NCBI RefSeq assembly: GCF_018991925.1
Contig: NW_024727688.1
Location: 925,001 to 989,000, forward strand
Direction of reading: 5' to 3'
Source: Homarus americanus
Lineage: Eukaryota > Arthropoda > Malacostraca > Decapoda > Nephropidae
Length of the DNA: 64,000 nt
The notes under the pieces were generated by a model. That model made no database searches. It was not told the origin of the DNA and was given only the letters and a program-made list of their open reading frames with translations. Of the stretch, positions 23,687 to 35,608 are shown one piece after another (position 1 is the first letter of the stretch; the number at the start of each line of letters is the position of its first letter). The position numbers and the translations under genes are program-made.

Positions 23687-24755
23687 TCTCTCTCTGAATT
23701 CACCTCATTTTAAGACATCAAGGTATCGAATCGAGCAAGACAGCCTTTGGAACGGCTCATCACCCAAATTCCCTGGACCAAGAAGAAGAGGTGGATTTTG
23801 TCCCCCCCCTCCTACCCCTCCCCTCCCTTCACACCCTTCCCTTCCTCCTCCTCCTCCTTCCTCACCCCCCGAAAAAACCCTCTGGTATTATTCCCACTCT
23901 GTTGACCTAACCATTGAGGCCCATAACAGCTTAACTATAGGTCTATTACACCAAAGACCAAAGAGAATATAAATCCCATGGCCAAATACTTTCTCTCTCT
24001 TCCTCAATTGAGTCTTTCAATCGGTGAATTCCTCTCTCTCTCTGTTCTATATTCTCTCTCTTTTTTTCATGTGTTTACTCTTTTTCTTTCTCTGTCTCTT
24101 CTTTCTCTCGTCGCTGCTACGCCCTGTGATTTCCCAGAGGCCTGAAAATACCCCCGTGGAAAGGATTTAAAGGGATTGTGAAAGTGAAATAGAGAGAGAA
24201 AGCCAAGATGGACGAATACTGTGAGGGAATTTAATAGCAATTTTGCACATGGATCGTCTGATTTATTCCCTTAGACCTTTCACACCCAAAGGGACCTTAA
24301 CTGTGGTGCTCAAAGGTTCTTATGTGTTAAAATTTCCTACCTACGCCCTGGTGATGTGAGTAGGTGTCTGCCTGACTCGCTTATAGGGTGGAGTGGGGGG
24401 GTCAGAGTATGGTGGGGAGGAGCATTTGGGGGGTGGGGGGGGGTTGGAGCATGGAGAGGAGGGGTGGAGCATAGGGAGTCTGTTTTATGGAGGTTTCACT
24501 ATATATAAACACCTTTTACTATAGCTATTTCCACACCGGGATAGTCACTATACACCTGAGATACGTAATTAACCTATCTGTCAAGGATCATATCATTGCT
24601 ACACCTGGAAAACAATATTGTAGAGAATTCATAATATACATTCATACATTATACTATTTATCCAAAAGTATTCATTCGTTTGATCTAATGACGTTAATGT
24701 ATGCTGAAGATGTATTGAAAATTTCATATATATAGACTTTATAATAAGCGTTTGT
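23684..24755. other. Unique non-coding DNA
   Basis: T/C-rich with short CT runs at about 23990-24110, then AT-rich. No gene is recognised. Confidence 0.55.
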
Positions 24756-24830
24756 ATCATACCTGCTCATATCATACCTGCTCATATCATACCTGCTCAT
24801 ATCATACCTGTTCATATCATACCTGTTCAT
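24756..24830. repeat. 15-bp repeat, five units
   Basis: Five consecutive units of exactly 15 bp, ATCATACCTGCTCAT. The last two have GTTCAT instead of GCTCAT. Confidence 0.93.
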
Positions 24831-25347
24831 CATACAAAATATATTAGTATACCTTTGATGTTTCGGATGATATTGTTGACTGATTCGAATATTGTACAGT
24901 GATCATTGATGTGTGTGTGTGTATATATTGTGTGTATATCTGACCTTTTTAATAACGTATGGTAGTGTGTGTGTGTGTGTGTGTGTGTTGGTGGGTGTGT
25001 ATGGCCGATTAATTAAAACTTTGTATATTTTGTTTTAATATTTTGGCGTTTGATGGCTAATTATAACAACATTTAATAAGAATTGGCCTTAAACTTTGAT
25101 GTCTACATGTGTTGATATGAATTGTCAAAGTATTAATATTTTGGCTGCTTCGTTTTTGTATACATTTTCATTCCATATTGTCTGTGAGTGTTTGGTATAT
25201 GTATATTATTTGTATACATTGAATTACATATTGAAGAGTTTTGGTGTATTTTATATGTATACATTTTATTACATTGTTTAGCGTGGGTGTGTAATGTATG
25301 TTGATGTGTATTTGATTGATGCTGTGAGCTGATGACATTTAAGGAGT

Positions 25348-25394
<47 letters not shown>

Positions 25395-26790
25395 TCTGAT
25401 AGGACAGTTGACATGACAGGGGTCTGATCTGTAAATGTCAAGGAATTTTATTGGTAAAGTTTATTATAACTAAAAAAAATTATTCGGTAAAAGTATTTAT
25501 AAAAGGCGAATAAAACTCGTTTGTGTTTTGGTAATAGTATTAGTTAAAGCCCCTCTAAAAAAAACGTATTTTAAGTTACATTATTAATAAAAAAATACCT
25601 CGGATAAAAAAAATCATGTTTTATAAATATTAATAAAACGTAAAAAAAAATTTAATTCAGCATCCCGATAAAGTTACTAATAAAAGTAGCAAAGTATCAA
25701 CAAAAAACGATTCTATAATGAAAAGTATTATTTTGAAAAGGCAAATAAAAAATCCTAGCAACATTGAGTAATAGCATTAGCAAAAAACAAAAAAAAAGAA
25801 AGGTAAATCCAATGTAATTCGATAATAGTATTAGCGAAAGTAGGTCAAGCGCTGTAATTAAAGGTTACCTCAGCGCTACCTATAACCATTTGCCCAATAG
25901 CGTGCAATTAAGCAATAATACTAAAGCTGGCGGCGGTGTGACATTGGTGGGTTAAAATTTCCAGAGCCCTTGTACCCCGACACGAAAATTTCCATGGCAA
26001 CTGCATATAAATTAATTCATTATGTGCGTATCACGTGTGTTATGACGTAATGAGTTGGGTACTACATGTTACACCCAAATGATGAGGGGGAGGGGGAGGG
26101 GGGAGCCATATGTGTGTTGGTGATATGATGTGTTCACTATCCCTGATGTGTCGGGGAGGGGTGATGACGTTAGGGCGTGTGTGAGGGGAGGGGATGGGGG
26201 ATTATATTCTTGCAGGAACAATGATGATTTTGTGTTGGAATATTGACCTACTGTAGAGAAATAGCCTTTATGTAATGGAACATTGACGTCAGAGTTATTA
26301 ATGTGATGACATAGTGATCTTTACGACCCTTCAACATCGCTAAAGACTTCAAGACCACGAACAAAATTATGCCAACATCACCCACCCCCTATACATACAC
26401 TCTTGTTGTTGTTGTTTTTGTTGTTTTAATGCGACGACACGTGAGGTTTTTCATCGATATTTGTCTTGTATTAATGTGATCAGTGATTCGTCCATACCTC
26501 CTTCAGTGACTAGGTACTGTCGTCGCCCCTCACTGCTCTGTAACACGACAACCACTGATGGTAGAAGTACGGCTTTCCACTCTTAGTTTCCCCCTTATCT
26601 CTCTCACACACACCCCTAGCCCACGACCGCAAACAACCGCAAGCCCTGGTGACCGCAAAAGGCGCACGAGTCACACTGAAACAATTTGTTGCGGACTCCT
26701 CCTTCCGGCCATAAATTAGAGTTGTTGGGACTTCCGAGATGGTCCTGTGTGGCTCCCGGGGCGAGGAGAGGTGGAGGAAGTTGGGGGGTA
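24831..26790. other. AT-rich unique non-coding DNA
   Basis: Includes short TG tracts at about 24965-24988 and 25350-25393 and a TATACATTTTATTACATT-like degenerate pattern near 25160-25280. No exon is recognised. Confidence 0.6.
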
Positions 26791-26900
26791 GTGGCAGATG
26801 GGGAGGAAGACGCTGGGGTTGTGGCAGATGGGGAGGAAGACACTGGGGTTGTGGCAGATGGGGAGGAAGACGCCGGGGTTATGGCAGATGGGGAGAGAGA
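26791..26900. repeat. 30-bp minisatellite, 3.7 units
   Basis: Units of exactly 30 bp begin GTGGCAGATGGGGAGGAAG at 26791, 26821 and 26851, with a shortened fourth from 26881. The multiple-of-3 length produces a 10-residue repeat in the + frame (Val-Val-Ala-Asp-Gly-Glu-Glu-Asp-Ala-Gly). The frame has no ATG or signals that would make it a gene. Confidence 0.92.
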
Positions 26901-27887
26901 CTAGGTACAGTTTTGGTTGTTGAGTTTGGGTTGTGATGGATGTCTGGCGGTAACTGACGGCCGAGGGCAGTGTGGTGTAGAGGAAGTGTCGTAGGTGTAT
27001 GGGACGAGAGGGTGTACAGTAGGTGAGTAGTGTAGGTACCCTTGTGGTGTACGACCTGTGTAAAAACTAGCGCTGCTGTAGGAACGTAAGATACCAAGGT
27101 CAGGAGTTATAGAGATCCAGTACCGTAATTTTGTCTTGGAAATGCTGTTAACTGTACTCTCTTGCTGTTGTGTTGTCTCGTCTGGTTGACTCCTCAGGTT
27201 CTCTCTGTACAGGTTTCTTACTGACCAATAAACTAAACCTTGTGGATCTTGAGGTTAATGACACCATCTCGCACTGACCTTCCATGACAACCACAACATT
27301 TCCAGCAGCAAAAATTATACAAATTATCTATGTTAATAATTTAAAGTAATGTCGGATTATTCATTATTATTTAGTATATTAACCAGCCTACGTGATGGGT
27401 ATGTTTTTGAGTGATGATAATTATAGTTATACAGGATAGCTGTATCTGTAATGACTGAATGGTCTCCCTGGAGGTACTAGCGAGGACCCCCTCCCCCCCA
27501 CCCCACCCCCCCACCGAGCCAGTGTTATTACAGGAGGCAACCGTAGTGGCTACACAAGACCTATACCATATCCGGGAGCGTCTGTCTAGCTATAACACTG
27601 TCTACCGTCTTACAGTAATCAATGACGCCACGAGGTTTAAATGTTGGTAAAGTGACTAACAGCGATATATCTTTTTTTTTTCTGTTCGTATATCGCTTTA
27701 TGTGTGTAAGGTCAAAAGATCAGGTCAATGGGCCATTAATTCTCAGGTCTGGAGAAGAATTGTGTGAGTGATATGTTTCTTGGCCGGTGGGTGAAGCTCT
27801 CTTGCATTTATCATCCCGGGGGGGGGTTGGTTTTTTCAGGTCAGAAGGTCAGAGATAAAGTTGAGAGGCTGGGCTAGTTAGGAGGTG
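26901..27887. other. Unique non-coding DNA
   Basis: No gene is recognised. A C-rich run lies at about 27488-27513. Confidence 0.55.
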
Positions 27888-27933
27888 GGCGTGGCTCTCC
27901 TTGGGGGGCGTGGCTCTCCTTGGGGGGCGTGGT
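27888..27933. repeat. Duplicated GGGCGTGGCTCTCCTTGGGG
   Basis: Two tandem 20-bp units followed by a third GGGCGTGG. GGGCGTGG (reverse CCACGCCC) resembles a KLF/GC-box type site. Confidence 0.8.
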
Positions 27934-27984
27934 GGGAGGCTGACTTGCTGAGGTTGTCTCTTGCTTGTTTGTTTAACAGATGAC

Positions 27985-28118
27985 TCCCCCATTCTTTCTC
28001 TCCCTGTCTCCCTTCCTCTTCTCCCGTCCCTTCCTTCCTCTTCTCCCCTTCCCTCCCTCCCCTTCCTCTTCTCCCGTCCCTTCCTTCCTCTTCTCCCCTC
28101 CCCTCCCTCCCCTTCCTC
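27985..28118. repeat. Pyrimidine-rich repeat with about 52-bp duplication
   Basis: CTTCCTCTTCTCCC units arranged in two longer near-identical blocks (about 28014-28065 and 28066-28117). Confidence 0.82.
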
Positions 28119-28227
28119 TTTTCCCCAAAGTATGAGTGTCAGGTTACAGAGAGAGAACAAATATTTGTGTTTATATTGCGCTCCAAACTGAGACTCGTCA
28201 GGGAGTTACACCCGTCCCATCAACATC

Positions 28228-28390
28228 CCTTGTGACAACACCAACACCACCAATATTGTCAACACCACCACCAATATTGTCAACACCAACACCACCAATA
28301 TTGTCAACACCACCATTATTATTGTTAATAATATCATCATCATGACCATCATCATCATCATCACCATCATCACCAGAAACATCAGTGACA
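28228..28390. repeat. CAACACCACCAATATTGT repeat and CAT tract
   Basis: Four units of about 18-24 bp, each carrying AATATTGT or a variant, then a CAT/CATCAC run. Confidence 0.87.
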
Positions 28391-28581
28391 TCAACAACAC
28401 CACTATCGCCGCCGTCCCTGTGGCCGACCTCCGACCACAGCCATAACAGACGAGTCCTTGTTCACAAGAATGTCCTTCGCCCCAAATAAGGCTCCTTCAG
28501 ATTAGAAAGGTTCCTTGAGGGACTCGTGCAAGACAAATTGATCCTCTAACAACTTATCACGGCTCTAATGTCAAGAAATTT

Positions 28582-28635
28582 GTAGTAGTAGTAGTAGTAG
28601 TAGTAATAGTAGTAGTAGTAGTAATAGTAGTAGTA
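28582..28635. repeat. (AGT)n microsatellite
   Basis: An AGT tract with AAT interruptions. Confidence 0.93.
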
Positions 28636-30268
28636 TTAGAGCCCTTGATCGTAGGATAACCAAATTAATTTTACGTCATGTTAAGATTTAAAGAAACTCA
28701 AGCAAGTAGGATTATTTTCAATGGGAATTTTATCTGATGCAATTTTCTACGGAGGGATTTTGTCTTGTGTATCAATGGTCCCAAAAATGGTCTCTGTGTA
28801 ATTTAAATCCCCCCCCAAGGAGAATCTTTTGGTTCAAGACAAATTGTTGGCTAATGAGACAGTGAGGAGCTGTTTTGGTGTTCTATAAAGAGGCCATTAG
28901 AAGCTTTAAAGTGACAGTGACTTTGCTTTCACCTATACCAGATAAATTGTGAAGACCGTCTTGTGGTAGAAACTAACTTAGGACAGCTGCTGGTGGATTC
29001 GGTAAGCTATAGTGTAGCTTTTATAAGAGTGGGTTTCGGTGAGCTAACCCAGGGTGGATTGGGTTGTGGTGATGGGTTACCTCAGGACACAGTGAGGCTG
29101 GTGGTGAAGGAGGGAGAATGACTCACTAGGGAACTGTGGTCGCTGTGGTCAACTGTATGAGATACGAAACGGGTCATGTTTTCTCTGCTTGTTTGTGGCG
29201 CTCACGAGGAGATAACTTTTTATATCGACTGTTTCTTATTACTTGCGATAGTTTCTTTTAATTTATTTATTTAATTTTTCATTATGGTAAAAATTTTGAT
29301 TGCTGTTGAATATCTGAATATATGAGGAAACTTTTGATAAATATGACAGGAGGATAAAACTCTGTGTTGTCGTAAAGTTGAGTAACAAAAGCAAACAAAA
29401 GATAAATCTTAAAAGTGTGCTGACTGCTTCCCTTGTCCCACCGCCCACCAACTGGAGAACCTTTCCCCTCCCGGCAGTTTCAGGAATCAGCTTCGGGTAA
29501 CGCCTCGTTGCGCCCTCGTGAGATAATTACAGAACAGAGAGTCGTTTGTGTCTCCCTTACTCCCCCTCCACTAGTGCTGCCCCTCCACCCCTTCCCCCGA
29601 CACCCTTAACACGGATCCGACCCACCGACCCTGGTTGGTATTCAAACGTCCTGACACAGACTTGATTGTGGCACACTCTTAGATAGTAGCCTCCGGTCGT
29701 ATAGTATCTAGGGCGACACACCAAGACCTTGACTGAGTATCACCTAGAAGAAAAAAAATCTTGACTTGCTATGAGGAGGAATGCAGACGACCCTACACAG
29801 GCCCCTTTACCGGTACTCAGGATAGTAGCCGAGGGTCGTATGAAGGAGGACATAAGCTACACCCTACTACCCCCTTTCCCCTTCCCTCCCTCTATACCCG
29901 AGGGCGATGATTCATTCTCAAGACGAAGGCTCTGACGGGAGAAGGGCGATAAGACGCGGTTTAACTGATAAAACTGATGATTCTATGTCACAAAAATTCT
30001 GCTCAGTGACTGTAAATTATCGGATAGTGGCCGCTACCGAAGGGAGAGACGAGGTTCGGGTGTTTACTTGCCGATAAGTTGCGAGGGTCGCGGCTGTCTG
30101 ACTGAGAGAACCTGATGGGTTTTGGATGAAGCGATGACAAGCGGCCGACGACTGACTGCAGACGGTGAATCATCCGCTGACGACACGACCTTGAGGGAGG
30201 GAAGTCGTTGCTTGATGAGGATTACAAGTTTTCCTACGAAGGATGAGGGAGTGTGTCTGTGATTACTA
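28636..30268. other. Unique non-coding DNA
   Basis: About 1.6 kb free of long tandem repeats. No exon or RNA gene is recognised. Confidence 0.55.
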
Positions 30269-30426
30269 AGGATGGGGTGATGGTTTTGTAGGATGGGGTG
30301 TTGGTTCTGTAGGATGGGGTGATGATTCTGTAGGATAGGGTGCTGGTTCTGTAGGATGGGGTGATGATTTTGTAGGATGGGGTGATGATTTTGTAGGATA
30401 GGTGCTGGTGTAGGATGGGGTGTTGG
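30269..30426. repeat. 21-bp minisatellite, about 7-8 units
   Basis: Units start AGGATGGGGTGATG at 30269, 30290, 30311, 30332, 30353 and 30374 (exact 21-bp spacing), then shortened copies. On the - strand the register gives a seven-residue Gln-Asn-His-His-Pro-Ile-Leu repeat, which is a repeat translation only. Confidence 0.93.
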
Positions 30427-30671
30427 CTCAAGAATCCACAGATTAACCTTTTGTAACATTTAGTTTAGGAACGAAAAAGTTAACCCTCATAATTAAGACT
30501 TCTCCTATAGGGGTAGGGATGCCTTGTAGTGTGTGTGTGTGTGTGTGTGTGTTCCTAGAGTGACAGGTCGAACTCGAAGGGGACCCAGAAGAAGAAAAAA
30601 GACAACTCCAACTTTCATTAGAAGCCTCCTCTTCCCTCTGTACAAAGAACCTCTTGTTAAGTGAAAGTCGA

Positions 30672-30722
<51 letters not shown>

Positions 30723-31668
30723 AGGGAGGACGGGAAATGAAGAGACAGTAGAGGACGTGGACAGGAAGAAAGAAAAGAAAAGGAGAGAGAGAGAGAGGGG
30801 AGGGGGGGGAGGGGGGGTAACACAGGAGTGGACTTTAACTTGAGTTTGGGTAAAATAAACAACAAATTAAAAACAACAACAATAAACCACAGTCATATCT
30901 GTAAGACTAATTAAATTCACAACAACGACGACAACAACCACGACAACGACGGCCTAACAACACGTCAGTTAGTAGTAAGTTAAGACTGGCGGACGTAAAT
31001 AAGGAAACAGCAACGGCAGCCCGACAAGTGACAACGGGACAAGAAGTTTCTCTGGCGCTCTGAGTCTCGTCTTTCATCATGAGGGTTTAAATTCTTAACA
31101 CATAGATCCTACTTTCCTTTGACGTGTTCCTTATGGGTTTCTAACTTCAAAGTTCTCCATAAAGGTGAGAGGAGGAAGGGGATAGAGGAGGAAGGAAAAG
31201 AGGTAGAGGGGGAGAGAGAAGAGGGGGAGGGAGGGGACGGAGGGGTGTTGATATAATCTCAAAGGTCACAAACCTCCATTTCATCCTCTTTCCGGGAATC
31301 AAAGAAATAATAATAAAAAAAGGCGGAACACAGGCAAGCTACTGAATCACAAGTGTGGGTGTAAAGAAGCGGTGGTAGAAGTGGGGGGGGGGGTCGTAGA
31401 GAAGCGGGAGAGAGAAAGGTCAAGTGTGGTAGACGCGTTTACGAGTCCCATACGTGCTTGGTCTCAAGATTTATTATGCCCTTCTCTATTTCCCTCGTTC
31501 GCTGCTCCAACAACACTGTGTACACCCGCACTAAGCTACGACTCTACGGCTGTGTGTACTGATGGGTGTATTGATAGGATTATGGATACAGGGTCGTCAG
31601 AATACCGTGAAAGGTAAATAGGGGTAAATCCACGTGTTTACTTTTAAGTGAAGAGTTACCCCCGTATG

Positions 31669-31708
<40 letters not shown>

Positions 31709-32068
31709 ACTGCGTTTAAATACCTAACTAAGGTCTTGGATCGTGTATACTAGTTAATAACAAGTACAAATTTACTTGAGATATATAACTGGTTCTTCTA
31801 AATGATCCAATACTCAAATTATACTATGGAGAAACTCTGATACGACAATAGTACTCTCCCTCACTTCCTTTGCCTCACCTCACCCCCTCACCTCACCTCA
31901 CCTCACCTACATAATACACTCCATAGTTATAGCTTCAGTTAATAGGTAAAAACCCTTGTACATATTTCTCGGCGCAGTGAAGGATAACTTTTGTGGTTTT
32001 GGTAACAATGCGATAAGCTACTACAGGTGTGGGTGTTCCAGGGGATTAATCTTTGGTTTACCTTACTC
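30427..32068. other. Non-coding DNA with TG, GA and CACCT runs
   Basis: TG at about 30529-30551, GA at about 30677-30719, purine-rich patches at about 30720-30820 and 31165-31245, TG at about 31672-31704, CTCACCTCAC at about 31872-31910. No gene is recognised. Confidence 0.65.
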
Positions 32069-32425
32069 TTTACCTGTTGACCTCTAGTTTACCTGTTGAC
32101 CTCTAGTTTACCTGTTGATCTCTAGTTTACCTGTTGATCTCTAGTTTACCTGTTGACCTCTAGTTTACCTGTTGATCTCTAGTTTACCTGTTGACCTCTA
32201 GTTTACCTGTTGATCTCTAGTTTACCTGTTGGCCTCTAGTTTACCTGTTGACCTCTAGTTTACGTACTGACCTCTAGTTTACCTGTTGACACTAAGTGTA
32301 CCTGTTGACCCCAAGTTTACCTGTTGACCCCAAGTTTACCTGTTGACCTCTAATTTACCTGTTGACCTCTAGTTTACCTGTTGACCCCAAGTTTACCTGT
32401 TGACCTCTAATTTACCTGTTGACCT
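32069..32425. repeat. 19-bp minisatellite, 18 exact-length units
   Basis: Eighteen consecutive units of TTTACCTGTTGACCTCTAG, each exactly 19 bp (32069-32410), plus a partial nineteenth. Variants are point changes only (GATCTCTAG, GACCCCAAG, GACCTCTAA, GGCCTCTAG). There are no length changes within the 342 bp. Confidence 0.95.
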
Positions 32426-32700
32426 GATAAGCTGTGGTTTACCTGGCACCTAAGAGGATATATCTTGGGGTTTTTTCTGCCCTCTTGCCTAATCTTGTTT
32501 AGCTGTGAGTTGAAGAATATTTACCTCTCTTTGGGGTGTTTATTTTCTCCTAGTTTCGCCAGAAGTTAATTTGGGATGTAACTGAATGTAGTCAAGTTTA
32601 TTTTTTAATCTTTATTTTAACTTGACTTGAATTTCTCCATATTTTTTTATTTTTTTATTTGTGTTATCCTTTATATAGTCGATTTCATTAGTCTTAATTC

Positions 32701-32748
32701 TGTTGTTGTTGTCGTCATTGTTGTTGTTGTTGTCGTCATTGTTGTTGT

Positions 32749-32782
<34 letters not shown>

Positions 32783-32822
32783 GTTGTTGTCGTCGTCGTT
32801 GTTGTTGTTGTTGTTGTCGTCG

Positions 32823-32865
<43 letters not shown>

Positions 32866-32877
32866 CGTTGTTGTTGC

Positions 32878-32908
<31 letters not shown>

Positions 32909-32910
32909 GC
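32701..32910. repeat. (GTT)n microsatellite with GTC interruptions
   Basis: About 210 bases of GTT with scattered GTC/GTCATT variants. The poly-Val, poly-Leu and reverse poly-Gln frames are translations of it. Confidence 0.95.
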
Positions 32911-32949
32911 CTTTTCATCGTATAATCCAGATGAGAGGAAACAAGCACA

Positions 32950-33225
32950 AAGTAAGGAAAACCACGTGGTGATTCTATAATGAGCGAGTGTAGCCTTTGA
33001 GTAAGGGGAATGTACACAGAGAATCTAGAATGAATGAATATGACTCCAGAGTGAGGGGAAACTCTCTCTGGGGGTCTAGAATGAACACCCGAGACCCCAG
33101 ATTTAAGGGAAGCCTACACTGGGTCGTGAAAAAGAGGGGAAAATGACCCCCCAGAGAGTGAGAGTAAACCCACAGACTGAGGGGAAATCCAGAGTGAGGG
33201 GTGGAAGGAGGGGGGGGGGTCGTAA
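32950..33225. repeat. Degenerate AGAGTGAGGGGAAA repeat
   Basis: Loose units containing GTCTAGAATGAA and GAGTGAGGGGAAA recur every 30-60 bp. Confidence 0.6.
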
Positions 33226-33334
33226 AGTGAGGGGACACGGTTGAGAGTGCAGGAATGACAGCATAGCCGGGACCCCCATGCCAAAGATTCGCTGAGCGTG
33301 AAATTATATATATAGACACGGCCTTAACTGAGAG

Positions 33335-33715
33335 AGGTCGGAGGGAGGTTAGGGAGGGAGGAAGGCTAGAGGGAGGGAGGGAGGTTAGAGGGAGGGAGGT
33401 TAGAGGGAGGTTAGAGCGGGTGTTAGGGAGGAGGAAGGCTAGAGGGAGGGAGGGAGGTTGGAGGGAGGTTAGGAGGGAGGAAGGCTAGAGGGAGGGGAGA
33501 GAGGACGGTTGGAGGGAGGTTAGAGGAGGTTAGGGAGGGAGGAAGGCTAGAGGGAGAGAGAGAGGGAGGTTAGAGGGAGGTTAAACCGGGTGTTAGGGAG
33601 GGAGGAAGGCTAGAGGGAGAGAGGGAGGGAGGTAAGAGGGGGGTGTCAGGGAGAGGGTAAGGAAGGTAAGAGGGAGAGAGGGAGAGAAGGAAGAGAGGGT
33701 GTCAGGGAGAGGAAT
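33335..33715. repeat. Purine-rich GGGAGGTTAGAGGGAGG minisatellite
   Basis: Higher-order blocks of GGTTAGAGGGAGG and GGAAGGCTAGAGGGAG recur with a period of about 70-75 bp. Almost no C on the + strand. Confidence 0.88.
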
Positions 33716-33867
33716 GAGAGGTATACTCCCCGGAAGTGTCGTTTATGTAGGGAGTATGTGGTGGTCTGACACTCATGGAATATGTTGTGGCGTTTGATTA
33801 TGATGTCTACGCGGTATGCTGTGACCTGAGTGCTGTAATGTTATGGCATTTATGCATAATGTACGAG

Positions 33868-33913
33868 TATGTATGTATGTATGTACGTATGTATGTATGT
33901 ATGTATGTATGTA
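33868..33913. repeat. (GTAT)n microsatellite
   Basis: A GTAT tetranucleotide tract with one GTAC variant. Confidence 0.92.
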
Positions 33914-34279
33914 GGTAGTGGAGTTAGTGTTTGTACGTTGTTGGGTTCTTATACTGTACGTATTATTCAGTCATAAGGAACAGTCGTACATATACATAAT
34001 ATATAAATCCGTCCACTACTTCGTCTTGTGACCACATTGACAAGTTGGTGTCTCTGGGTGTAGGAACATTTTAATCCAATGTTTAATCCGTGTGGCGTTC
34101 GTGGAAGTTCGATTCGTTTAGTTGGATTTTGTACTTTAGTGTTCGTGTGTATTAAAGGTTTTCGGAACCCAGCAGTGTTTTGGTAGTGGGGGGGAAATAT
34201 GTGAGGCTGAGGAGGCTGAGGGGGGTTGATGTAACTTGTGTGATTTATTCTGTACTATCTTCTCTCCTCTCTCAAAATG

Positions 34280-34281
<2 letters not shown>

Positions 34282-34359
<78 letters not shown>
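34282..34359. repeat. (GA)n microsatellite
   Basis: A perfect GA tract at the start of a purine-rich domain. Confidence 0.95.
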
Positions 34360-34362
<3 letters not shown>

Positions 34363-34796
34363 GACTAATAGCAGAGGAACGTTTGGGGCAAGCCATGGGT
34401 ATAGGGAGAAGGGCAGAAGTAGGGAGAGAGGGAGAAAAATGTACACAACAATAATAATAACAAGGGGATAGGAGAAAGGGGGTGAGGGAGGGAGGAGAGA
34501 GGGACACCTGAAAGGGAAATTTCTTTTTTTAGGGGAGGGGGAGGGGGGGAGGGGGTCGAGCAAATGGAAACTGAAGTGTATATACGCTTTCCAGGGTAGT
34601 TGTAAGGGCGAGAGTTGCCTGCTGGAAAAAGGACAATAGGATGAACAATGGAAAGGAGACAGATGGAGAGAGACAGAGAGAAGGGAGGAAGGAAGGAAGG
34701 AAGGAGGGGAATGGAAGTAGCAGAAGAGAAGGAGAGAGGAGGGAGGAAGTAGAAAAGGAGGAAACAAGAAATGAAAGTGAGAAGAATATGAGCAGC

Positions 34797-34889
<93 letters not shown>

Positions 34890-35430
34890 AAGAAGAATAA
34901 GGAGAATAGGAAGAACAATGCAGTTGAAAGAGACAATGATGTGTAGTAGAGAGGGAGAGGGAGAAGGAAGAAACAGAGGAAGCAGGGGTAAGCTAAGAAC
35001 AGGGTGCTGAATAGGACAATAGGGTATACAATAGGGAAGAGATAGACTGGAGTGAAGTGGGGGAGGTAATAGGGTGGGGGGAGGTAAGGAGAGACAGGGG
35101 GTAGGAAGAGGGAGGAGAGGTTAAATCAAGATGAAAGAGACGGAGAAGGGAAAGAACAGATAAACGGACAGGAAACTCGAGAGGAGAGAACAAGTAAAGA
35201 AAGGAAGAAGGACAAATGGAGGGAAGAAGGAATATGCGAAGGAGGAAAAAATAAAAGTGAAGGAAGGAGAAGGGAAGGTAAAATCAGAAGGGAGTAGCAG
35301 GAGGTAGGAAGATGGAGGAGGAGGAGAAGAAAATAAAAGGCCAGGAAGATGAGGAGGAGGAGAACAGGAAGAGGGGAGCAGGAAGAGGAGGAGGAGGACA
35401 GGAAGAAGAGGAGGAAGGGCAACTAGGGAG
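34360..35430. repeat. Purine-rich domain with a second (GA)n tract
   Basis: The + strand is mostly A and G for about 1 kb, with a perfect GA tract at 34799-34882 and GGAGGA/GGAAGA runs to about 35420. Reverse Leu/Ser/Pro/Phe frames here, including the 211-codon one at 34255-34890, are artefacts. Confidence 0.87.
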
Positions 35431-35512
35431 GTGGTCAAAATCAGGGCCAGATGTCTCTCCTCTATATGTGGAATGTGCTGGAAACAGATAACAGCCGGAT
35501 TTCATTACAGGG

Positions 35513-35514
<2 letters not shown>

Positions 35515-35606
<92 letters not shown>
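35515..35606. repeat. (TG)n microsatellite
   Basis: About 92 bases of perfect GT, one of the longest dinucleotide tracts here. Confidence 0.95.

Positions 35607-35608
<2 letters not shown>

Noticed and set aside
34255..34890. 211-codon - frame with Ser-Leu runs
   Set aside because: Spans two GA tracts and purine-rich DNA; compositional.
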